NCBI GenBank assembly: GCA_024276465.1
Contig: JAJRXD010000155.1
Coordinates: 1-58,890 of the forward strand
Origin: Deltaproteobacteria bacterium
Lineage (GTDB): Bacteria; Desulfobacterota; WTBG01; CAIYCZ01; CAIRTM01
DNA length: 58,890 nt
Reading direction: 5' to 3'
Positions 52,215 through 58,890 of the stretch are shown piece after piece. The notes beneath the pieces are model-generated. The model worked only from the letters and a program-made list of their open reading frames with translations. It did not search any database and was not told where the DNA came from. Both the position numbers and the translations under genes were made by a program. Within the stretch, counting starts at the first letter, position 1. Each line of letters opens with the position of its first letter.

Positions 52215-53714
52215 TCACCATTTTTCCAGCATCTCGACAAGAAGCCGAACCCCTACTCCTGAAGCACCTTTTGGCACATAGGGTTTATTCCTGTCAGTCC
52301 ATGCTGTTCCTGCAATGTCCAGGTGAGCCCACGGGATGTCACCAGCAAACTCCTTCAGAAAATATCCAGCTGTAATAGTTCCTGCCGGGCGACCCCCTGC
52401 ATTTTTAATATCCGCAATATCACTTTTAATAAGTTCTCCATATTCCTGCCACAGTGGCAGCTGCCATACTCTTTCTCCAGTCGTATCCGCGGCTTTTCTA
52501 ATTTTGCCTATGAGCTTTTCATCATTGCCCATTACAGCAGTTACATCATTGCCAAGGGCAATTATGCAGGCTCCTGTCAGTGTGGCAAGGTCAATAACAG
52601 CGGATGGTTTGTAACGGGCTGCATAGGTAAGAGCATCACACAGGATAAGGCGGCCTTCAGCATCGGTTGAAATTACCTCAATGGTTTTGCCTGACATTGA
52701 CTTTACTATATCACCGGGTTTCAGTGCTCTTCCGCTTGGAAGATTCTCGGTTGCAGGAACAATACCAATGACATGAACCGGGAGATTAAGCTCTGCAACT
52801 GCCTGAAGAGTTCCAAGCACTGCAGCTCCGCCAGCCATATCTGTTTTCATTTCCTCCATTTTCCCTGCAGGTTTCAGGGAAATACCGCCGCTGTCAAACG
52901 TAATTGCTTTTCCTATCAGAACAACTGAAGGAACCTTTTTCCTGGCGGGTTTGTGTTCAAGAACTATGAAACGGGCAGGTTCATTGCTGCCCTGAGCAAC
53001 ACCCGAAAAAGCGCCCATCCCCAGTTTTTTAATCCCTTTTTCATCAAGAACCTTGAAAATCAGTCCTGAGGCTTTTGCCATGGACCGTGCTGTTTCAGCT
53101 AAAAAAGATGGTGTTGCGCTGTTTCCGGGACGCGATACCAGGTCACGAGCAGTACAAACAGCACGGGCAACAGACCCGGCACGCCCTGCCTCAATGCGTG
53201 TTTTTTTTAACTCATCCATACTGTTAACAAGTATTGTAGCTGAATTGATTCTATTCTGCCTGCTCCCCCTCTGGTTTGACTTGAAATCATCGAACTTGTA
53301 AAGCCCTAACAGAATTCCCTCAACAAAGGCCGCTGCCTTGTCCCGGGAGATAATGTTTTCAGTCTGAACAAAGGAAAAAGGGACAACAAAACTTTTAAGG
53401 CCAAAATCCCTTATGCAGCAGGCCGCGCTTGAAGCTGCTCCCCTCAGCTTGTCAAGGTTAAATTCTTGTTCTTTACCCAAACCAACAAGAAGAACCCTTT
53501 TTGTTTGCAGACCTTTTTTTACATACAGCATTAATGTCTTGTAAAGTTTTCCGGAAAAATCACCGTAATCCAGAACCTCTTTGAGCATTCCGCGGGTTAG
53601 TTTGTCAATTGTTGATGCTGCGCCGCTCAGTACTTTAGTTTCCTCAAAAACTCCAGCTATAATTATTTCATCTTTAACATTGCCGATTTTTTCCTGAATT
53701 GTCCTTATTTTCAT
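52215..53714 (-). CDS. pepA: Leucyl aminopeptidase PepA (M17)
   Basis: This 499-residue protein has the M17 catalytic domain with VLIGKAITFDSGGISLKPAGKMEEMKTDMAGGAAVLG (metal-binding Lys and Asp), NTDAEGRLILCDALTYA-type residues (STDAEGRLILCDALTYA) and the C-terminal WAHLDIAGTAW. It cleaves N-terminal residues from peptides in the cytoplasm; some members also bind DNA. It is followed closely by the HAD gene. Confidence 0.95.
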   Translation of the reverse strand: MKIRTIQEKIGNVKDEIIIAGVFEETKVLSGAASTIDKLTRGMLKEVLDYGDFSGKLYKTLMLYVKKGLQTKRVLLVGLGKEQEFNLDKLRGAASSAACCIRDFGLKSFVVPFSFVQTENIISRDKAAAFVEGILLGLYKFDDFKSNQRGSRQNRINSATILVNSMDELKKTRIEAGRAGSVARAVCTARDLVSRPGNSATPSFLAETARSMAKASGLIFKVLDEKGIKKLGMGAFSGVAQGSNEPARFIVLEHKPARKKVPSVVLIGKAITFDSGGISLKPAGKMEEMKTDMAGGAAVLGTLQAVAELNLPVHVIGIVPATENLPSGRALKPGDIVKSMSGKTIEVISTDAEGRLILCDALTYAARYKPSAVIDLATLTGACIIALGNDVTAVMGNDEKLIGKIRKAADTTGERVWQLPLWQEYGELIKSDIADIKNAGGRPAGTITAGYFLKEFAGDIPWAHLDIAGTAWTDRNKPYVPKGASGVGVRLLVEMLEKW

Positions 53715-53883
53715 TAGCCATGTCTCCCTGTTAATCCAATTTTATAATTATATTGAGAAGAATATCGAATGATGAACAGGAAATTTTAGCACTGTTCTCT
53801 CAAGTTCTGTTAATGTTTATTTTATCTCGACATTCATAATCCTGATAAAAATTCAATTAAGGTTTATGGTGTGTCTGATTTCT

Positions 53884-54528
53884 TCATACCCCCTGTTTGT
53901 CAGAAGGCCATATTATTTTGTGGATTTGAAGATTCAGCCGCGCTTTAATGCCATCTTTAAGCATCCATGATGCAAGTGTTGAAGGTAAAAGCTGGCCGGA
54001 AACAGGCGAAAAGCTGATCTGTGCAACATGGGAGCCCTTATTGATCATCCGAAGCATTTTTCTTGCGTACAGAAAATCATCTCTATCTCCTATAACAAAT
54101 TTTATTTCATCCTTAAATGTCAATTTTCCAATGTTTGCAAGGTCATTCTGTTCTGCCTCACCGCTTGACGGGCATTTTATATCCATGATTCTGATGCACC
54201 GATTATCCGTCTTTCCCACATCCATACTCCCATTTGTTTCAAGCAGCACATTGTACCCCAGATCAAGCAATTGTTTTATGAGTGCCGGGGTTTTTCCCTG
54301 AAACAGGGGTTCGCCGCCTGTTATCTCAACGAGTCGGCATTTAAAAGACGAGACCCGATCGATAATACTCCTGATTGTTGACTCATGCCCTGCATCAAAA
54401 GCATATCTTGTATCACAATAAGAGCATCTGAGATTGCATCCGGTCAATCGAATAAACACACATGGATAACCCGCAAAGGAAGATTCTCCCTGAATACTGT
54501 AAAAGATTTCGTTTATTAGCAAAGACAT
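53884..54528 (-). CDS. queE: 7-carboxy-7-deazaguanine synthase (QueE)
   Basis: This 214-residue radical SAM enzyme has C31-x3-C35-x2-C38 in GCNLRCSYCDT, the N-terminal INEIFYSIQGESSFAGYPCVFIRLTG and the VEITGGEPLFQ segment. It makes CDG from CPH4 for queuosine. It is somewhat shorter than the usual about 230 residues, but the core is intact. No queD, queC or queF adjoins it. Confidence 0.93.
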   Translation of the reverse strand: MSLLINEIFYSIQGESSFAGYPCVFIRLTGCNLRCSYCDTRYAFDAGHESTIRSIIDRVSSFKCRLVEITGGEPLFQGKTPALIKQLLDLGYNVLLETNGSMDVGKTDNRCIRIMDIKCPSSGEAEQNDLANIGKLTFKDEIKFVIGDRDDFLYARKMLRMINKGSHVAQISFSPVSGQLLPSTLASWMLKDGIKARLNLQIHKIIWPSDKQGV

Positions 54529-54578
54529 CTGTTTGCAACAGCCGTGGTTAACAAAAAACCGAATTTCCCTTTAGCCTG

Positions 54579-55673
54579 CTATTCAGGGTATTTTGCGAAC
54601 AGCTGGCCCCAGGGTGATTCATGCTCCCATTTTCTTACTACTGGTAAGCCTTTGTATTTGTACCAGATTTTATCATGATAGTATTCAGAAGCGAAGATGA
54701 ATATATTTACAATCGGTGTGTGAAAAAAGAGGTTCTGGAGATGCTTCAATGGCGAGTCATGCCATAACAACCTGCCTGTGCCTGTGGCGAGGTTAACACC
54801 TACCTTAAACTGCCAGTTTTCATTTGCAGCATCAGTGTCTCCCACAATCTCAATCTCTGACGGGTCGCCTATGCCGAGATTATGCTCATGGGCAAGGGCA
54901 ATACAGGGAAGCTTTCGCCAGTCAAAGCCCATAATCCGGGCAGCTACAGAATCAATGGCGACCTGGTCAGATGATGCAAGGATAATATTTTTATCGTGTG
55001 GCAACACAGTTCGTGGGCCAGGGCCTGAACCGGCTGTAGTTCCATCCATTGTGGCAAACATGCCTGTATGAATCTCCTTTCCTATGGCAAGAAGGTCAAC
55101 CAGTGTCTCATGAATCCATGTGTGGGTGTAGTGCCTGTGATAATTCAGAAGCCCTCCGAAAGCATTTTTGAGGGCGCCTGTGTAGGTTGTATACGAGTGA
55201 GTTTTTACGGTGGGCATGTGAACTATATTTTTCCCCTGGAAATAGTCAGGAATTCTAATCCCCTCCGGAAATATTTTATGCAGTGCAAGGGTCTTGAATT
55301 TTGGCTTGTACTTGACCCAACTCATATCTACTTTTTTAAAATTAAACCGCACAGGGATGTTGAACCTGTTATAGACAGGTTTAAACTTCAAATCTTTTTC
55401 ACCTTTCTCAGGTATGGTAACCACAGTATGATTATGTACTGCCACAAGATCGTTGTATCCGGCATCTTTAATCCCTAAAATAGTTCCTTCAAGCTGCCAT
55501 GGTGTTGTGTTAACACCCGGAAATACATTGTGCCATGTGATGTTGTCTTTAAGGATAGTTGGGGCAGATGAATCAAGGGCTTTTTTTATTCCTGCAAGCT
55601 CACAAAGTTTCCTGTAGTTATCTAAAACTGTTTCAGGTTTTGTTCTTAAAATTGCTACAGTTGCTTTTGCCAT
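54579..55673 (-). CDS. DUF362 domain protein
   Basis: This 364-residue protein shows the DUF362 pattern: an N-terminal ATVAILRTKPETVLDNY, the central IVHMPTVKTHSYTTYTGALKNAFGGLL (typical P-x-x-K-x-H), and DQVAIDSVAARIMGFDWRKLPCIALA. It lacks the ferredoxin-type C-terminus found in some members. Function unknown. AAGGATCC lies before the ATG. It is 50 bases upstream of queE and could be co-transcribed. Confidence 0.8.
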   Translation of the reverse strand: MAKATVAILRTKPETVLDNYRKLCELAGIKKALDSSAPTILKDNITWHNVFPGVNTTPWQLEGTILGIKDAGYNDLVAVHNHTVVTIPEKGEKDLKFKPVYNRFNIPVRFNFKKVDMSWVKYKPKFKTLALHKIFPEGIRIPDYFQGKNIVHMPTVKTHSYTTYTGALKNAFGGLLNYHRHYTHTWIHETLVDLLAIGKEIHTGMFATMDGTTAGSGPGPRTVLPHDKNIILASSDQVAIDSVAARIMGFDWRKLPCIALAHEHNLGIGDPSEIEIVGDTDAANENWQFKVGVNLATGTGRLLWHDSPLKHLQNLFFHTPIVNIFIFASEYYHDKIWYKYKGLPVVRKWEHESPWGQLFAKYPE

Positions 55674-55763
55674 TGAAGGATCCTTTTTTTTTAAATTTTT
55701 TTATTCTGTTGCTGGATTTAACCACATCAAATAATTGTATAAAAGAATATCTTCTAAATGAAT

Positions 55764-55793
55764 AAAAAAACCCCGGCATTTTAAATGCCGGGG
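55764..55793 (-). terminator. Rho-independent terminator of the HU gene
   Basis: CCCCGGCATTT (55771-55781) and AAATGCCGGGG (55783-55793) form an 11-bp stem. The A run at 55764-55770 is a U run on the minus-strand transcript. It begins about 30 bases after the stop of the HU-family gene, as expected. Confidence 0.9.
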
Positions 55794-55821
55794 AGATAGC
55801 GCGTTTTTTTCATGGTTTGCT

Positions 55822-56124
55822 TTACTTGGGAGGGACAATCGCATCTTTACAAGCTTTGGCTACTCTGAATTTTACAACGGTTTTTGCCTTTATCTTGATC
55901 TCTTCTCCAGTTGCCGGATTTCTTCCCTTGCGTGCTTTGCGTTTTACCAAAACCAACTTTCCAAATCCAGGCAGGGTTATGGAACCCTTCTTTTTTGTCT
56001 CCTTATAAGCCAATTCATTAAGGGCATCAAAAAAATTATTGACATCTTTTTTTGTCATGTCAAGTTTCTCTGAAAGCTCTGTTACCAATTGTGCTTTTGT
56101 AATAGGTTTTGTATCTTTTGCCAT
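55822..56124 (-). CDS. HU/IHF-family DNA-binding protein
   Basis: This 100-residue protein matches HU: TKAQLVTELSEKLDMTKKDVNNFFDAL, a GSITLPGFGKLVLVKRKARKGRNPATGEEIKI arm with the conserved R-x-x-R-N-P-x-T-G-E motif, and KTVVKFRVAKACKDAI. It bends and packages DNA. GGAGGG lies 8 bases before the ATG and the terminator closes the monocistron. Confidence 0.93.
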   Translation of the reverse strand: MAKDTKPITKAQLVTELSEKLDMTKKDVNNFFDALNELAYKETKKKGSITLPGFGKLVLVKRKARKGRNPATGEEIKIKAKTVVKFRVAKACKDAIVPPK

Positions 56125-56394
56125 AAAACACCCTCCTCATGAAAATTAAAAGTTTAAAAAAATTAACAAGCAAGGTTTAAGTTTTCTTAATACTATAAAA
56201 ACAAATACAGTTTATCAAGGGAAATATTGAAAAAATTTGAAAATAAAATATTTTTTTGTTGCGAAGTCTGTAGCTTTGGTTGTAAAACTTTCAAGCAAAG
56301 GATATATGGACATCACAACATGTATATTGGCCTTAATTTCATTGCCACTATATATTTAACCAGAATGTAAAAACAAAGTACAGGAGGTGGGATT

Positions 56395-57495
56395 ATGTCA
56401 AAAGCAGAAATAAAAAAAATCGGGATTCTGACAGGAGGAGGCGATTGTCCTGGCCTTAACGCTGTTATAAGAGCCGCAGTAAAAACAGCAGTTCTTCAGT
56501 ATGGCTGGAAAGTAACAGGGATAGAGGATGGTTTTGAGGGGCTTCTATCGGACGGAAAAGCACGACCCCTTCTTTTTGATTGTGTTAAGGGGATTCTTGG
56601 CCGGGGAGGCACTATTCTTGGTTCTTCCAACAGGGCAAACCCCTTTGAGTACAAATTTAAAGTGCATGGAAAAATTGTAACGGAGGACCGCTCGCCCGTG
56701 CTTTTGGAAAGGCTGAAATCCCTTGAAATTGATGCTTTAATTGTAATCGGAGGAGACGGGACTCTTTCAATTGCCGATGGCCTTCACAAAATGGGGGTTC
56801 CCATAGTGGGAGTTCCAAAAACTATTGATAATGATCTTGCTTCTACTGACATTACGTTTGGTTTTGATACAGCCATAAATACAGCAACCGAGGCAATAGA
56901 CAAAATCCGCACAACAGCCGAGAGTCATCACCGCGTTATGGTCGTTGAAGTTATGGGCAGATATGCAGGATGGATAGCATTGCAGGCAGGTATTGCAAGC
57001 GGTGCTGATATTATTTTGATTCCGGAAATACCTTTCAAGCTCAATGAAATTCATGAGATTATTAAAGAGCGTATTAAGAACGGAAGGCATTCAAGCATTA
57101 TAGTTGTTGCAGAGGGCGCAAAGCCGGAAGGTGGGGACATGCACATAAAAAAGATTGTGGAGGACAGTGCTGACACTATCCGGTTAGGAGGCATCGGCGA
57201 AATGCTGGCACAGGAGATTTCTGATGAAATCAATGTGGAATCACGCGAAACCGTACTGGGACATATTCAACGTGGGGGATCTCCCAGCGCATTTGATCGC
57301 ATACTGTCCACAAGGCTTGGGGTTGGAGCTGTCAACCTGTTAGCAGAAGGAGGTTATGGCAGGATGGTTTGCCTTAAAACACCCAATATTGACTCAGTTA
57401 CACTTGAAGATGCGGTAAAGCAGCTGAAGCAGGTCAGCCCGAACTCTGAAATGGTAAATGCCGCAAAATCAATCGGGGTAAGCTTCGGGGAGTAA
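56395..57495 (+). CDS. pfkA: 6-phosphofructokinase
   Basis: This 366-residue enzyme has GGGDCPGLNAVIRA (residues 14-27), GGDGT (119-123) and PKTIDND (141-147), the substrate loop and the MGRYAGWIALQAGIASGAD block. In E. coli numbering the residue after D103 is Gly104 here (G122), typical of ATP-using enzymes, whereas the residue at 124 is Lys (K142), as in PPi-dependent and some ATP-dependent long-type members. ATP is the more likely donor but the combination leaves some doubt. AGGAGGT is 7 bases before the ATG. Confidence 0.92.
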   Translation: MSKAEIKKIGILTGGGDCPGLNAVIRAAVKTAVLQYGWKVTGIEDGFEGLLSDGKARPLLFDCVKGILGRGGTILGSSNRANPFEYKFKVHGKIVTEDRSPVLLERLKSLEIDALIVIGGDGTLSIADGLHKMGVPIVGVPKTIDNDLASTDITFGFDTAINTATEAIDKIRTTAESHHRVMVVEVMGRYAGWIALQAGIASGADIILIPEIPFKLNEIHEIIKERIKNGRHSSIIVVAEGAKPEGGDMHIKKIVEDSADTIRLGGIGEMLAQEISDEINVESRETVLGHIQRGGSPSAFDRILSTRLGVGAVNLLAEGGYGRMVCLKTPNIDSVTLEDAVKQLKQVSPNSEMVNAAKSIGVSFGE

Positions 57496-57579
57496 ACAGG
57501 TAATTTGTACACAGATAAAAGGCCGTTGCTTTGCACGCTGGTGATCCTGTCCAGAACAATCTGATCAATACAGGAGATT

Positions 57580-58890
57580 ATGAAAAAGAAACATAGCATT
57601 ATATGTTTGTATCTGGCCGCAGCCCTGATTTTTTGCTGCAATAATGCCACTGCTCTTGAATTTAAAGTAGCTGTTTTTGAATTTGACGTTAATTCATCAG
57701 AGGATTTAACCTATATCCGCTCTGGCATGTCTGCGCTCCTTCCTTCCCGAATTACCGTGCCAGGTAAGATAGCAGTGATTGACAGTGATTTAATTAAAAA
57801 AGCACTTCACGGTAAGTCATCAAAAAAAGTTCCTCTATCAGAAAAACTTTTTACGGCAAAAAAACTGGGGGCTGATTTTCTGCTTTGCGGGAGTATTACA
57901 AAAATAGGAAATAACATAAGTATTGATTCCCGTCTTGTAGATGTTAAGGACAGGGCGCAGACAATGCCCGTATATATTCAAAGTGCTGGTCTTGACAATA
58001 TTATCCCTGAAATTAAAATCCTTGCTGAAAAGGTAAAAAAACTGATTATTGAAGGGCCTCAAATCCCGGACACTTCCCTGTATAAGGATTCTGCAGCGAA
58101 AACCGGAAAATCAGGACCTGAAGCTGTTTTTAAAAATCATCCGTCTGAAAAGAGAGAAAAGCCGTACGTGTTGAAGGAAGAGCCCCTTTATGCTGCTGTT
58201 GAAAACCCCCCGGAACATTTATCAGCACCAAAACTGAAGGGGATGAAAAAAACACCCCCCTTTTTTCAGCAGGAACCCTGCTTTACATTCAATGTTAGGG
58301 ACAAACTAATGTATTGCCTTGCTTCCGGAGACATAAACGGTGATGGTAAAAAGGAGCTGTTGATGGCAGGGGAGGGGAAAATATTAATATTTGAGATAAG
58401 TGAAACAACCCTGAAACAATGCGGCGAAATTGAAACAGAAGTTGATGAGAGTATTGTTCATATTGATGTTGCTGATTTAAACGGAAACAGTATAGATGAA
58501 ATTTATGTGAGCAGCTACCAGGGCCAGCACGGGAATTCATTTGTTGTTGAGTATGCTGAAAAAAAATATAAAAGAATTACTGATTCAAAGAGATGGTTCT
58601 TCAGGGCATATGGAGATTACCGGCAGGGTGTTAAACTTATAGGTCAGAAAACCGACCTGCAAGAACCCTTCTCCGGTGCTGTTTACAGGCTTGAATGGAA
58701 GCAGGGAAAGCTTCTGACACGGGATGAGGTCATTCTGCCGGGCGGGCTTGGTATCTACGGTTTTAATGAAGGGGACATTGACAGCGACGGGAGCAGAGAA
58801 TATGTTGTATTCAGCAGGGGCAAGTTCAGCTCAGGATATAATCTTTCCATCCTGTCATATACCGGCAGGGTTGAGTGGACGGACCCTGAC
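57580..58890 (+). CDS. TolB-N-like / FG-GAP repeat protein (partial, runs off the window)
   Basis: ATG at 57580 follows CAGGAG with ideal spacing. At least 437 codons are open to the window end. A signal peptide (residues 5-26) is followed by a TolB-N/CsgG-like domain (FKVAVFEFDVNSSEDLTYIRSGMSALLPSRI, then ADFLLCGSITKIGNNISIDSRLVDV). A linker leads into FG-GAP/VCBS-type repeats with D-x-D-G calcium sites (ASGDINGDGKKELLMAG, VADLNGNSIDEIYVS, NEGDIDSDGSREYVVFS). It is probably a periplasmic or outer-membrane-associated protein of unknown role. It follows pfkA by 84 bases. Confidence 0.7.
   Translation, partial: MKKKHSIICLYLAAALIFCCNNATALEFKVAVFEFDVNSSEDLTYIRSGMSALLPSRITVPGKIAVIDSDLIKKALHGKSSKKVPLSEKLFTAKKLGADFLLCGSITKIGNNISIDSRLVDVKDRAQTMPVYIQSAGLDNIIPEIKILAEKVKKLIIEGPQIPDTSLYKDSAAKTGKSGPEAVFKNHPSEKREKPYVLKEEPLYAAVENPPEHLSAPKLKGMKKTPPFFQQEPCFTFNVRDKLMYCLASGDINGDGKKELLMAGEGKILIFEISETTLKQCGEIETEVDESIVHIDVADLNGNSIDEIYVSSYQGQHGNSFVVEYAEKKYKRITDSKRWFFRAYGDYRQGVKLIGQKTDLQEPFSGAVYRLEWKQGKLLTRDEVILPGGLGIYGFNEGDIDSDGSREYVVFSRGKFSSGYNLSILSYTGRVEWTDPD

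Noticed and set aside
1-58890. CRISPR array or prophage
   Set aside because: No regularly spaced direct repeats, cas genes, integrase or phage structural genes were seen.

Overview
The window looks like a chromosomal segment of an anaerobic, Gram-negative, probably Desulfobacterota (delta-proteobacterial) bacterium. The evidence is gene content and order: recA-recX-alaS, an RpoH-type sigma factor near dnaJ and two hsp20 genes, glmU-glmS next to msbA, a MoxR/Bat operon, BamD, outer-membrane porins, a Tat-exported molybdopterin oxidoreductase, NapH-type polyferredoxin and a NifB-like radical SAM protein. This taxonomic placement is an inference; no ribosomal RNA is present. Base composition is moderately AT-rich, with many intergenic palindromes.

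Region 1 (1-8026) is the most unusual. It holds the end of an OprO/P-type porin, a Tat-type molybdopterin oxidoreductase, a decayed two-component system, an alginate-export-type porin, and a tightly overlapping set of three genes: a NifB-like radical SAM protein, a Tat-exported ModA-like binding protein and a NapH-like polyferredoxin. Twelve bases after the last of these lies a tRNA with the body of a selenocysteine tRNA (8-bp acceptor, 4-nt D loop, long variable arm) but a GCA (cysteine) anticodon and U73.

Region 2 (8349-16945) has an HNH protein, a leucine-rich-repeat-type remnant and a DUF4143 ATPase. These are followed by an envelope operon read leftwards: glmU, glmS, a TlpA-like thioredoxin, msbA and an APH-fold kinase. 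Its products are UDP-GlcNAc for LPS and peptidoglycan, and lipid A export.

Region 3 (17263-28775) is accessory. It contains bamD, two SGNH hydrolases, a beta-propeller lipoprotein, a cohesin-like secreted protein, a TPR protein, and a C45-type Ntn hydrolase with calcium-binding repeats. The cohesin-like protein and the C45 protein share a C-terminal domain. Two nucleotidyltransferase genes, a small partner ORF, an unknown gene and a chimeric DUF1016 gene end the region.

Region 4 (29092-37195) is housekeeping: alaS, recX, recA, thpR, a core-MetE-like gene and an MgtC/DUF4010 membrane protein. alaS is interrupted by one in-frame TAA between the editing domain and the C-Ala domain, with no other visible lesion.

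Region 5 (37328-48401) combines a moxR-DUF58-PpiC-BatD-like-batA-batB operon with a heat-shock group (hsp20 x2, a BatD-like gene overlapping dnaJ, a 49-residue membrane peptide, rpoH). The shared theme is envelope and protein quality control.

Region 6 (48505-58890) has a GT-C-like membrane protein, an MFS transporter, a HAD phosphatase, pepA, queE, a DUF362 protein, an HU-family protein with a clear terminator, a 6-phosphofructokinase, and the start of a TolB-N/FG-GAP-type protein that runs off the end.
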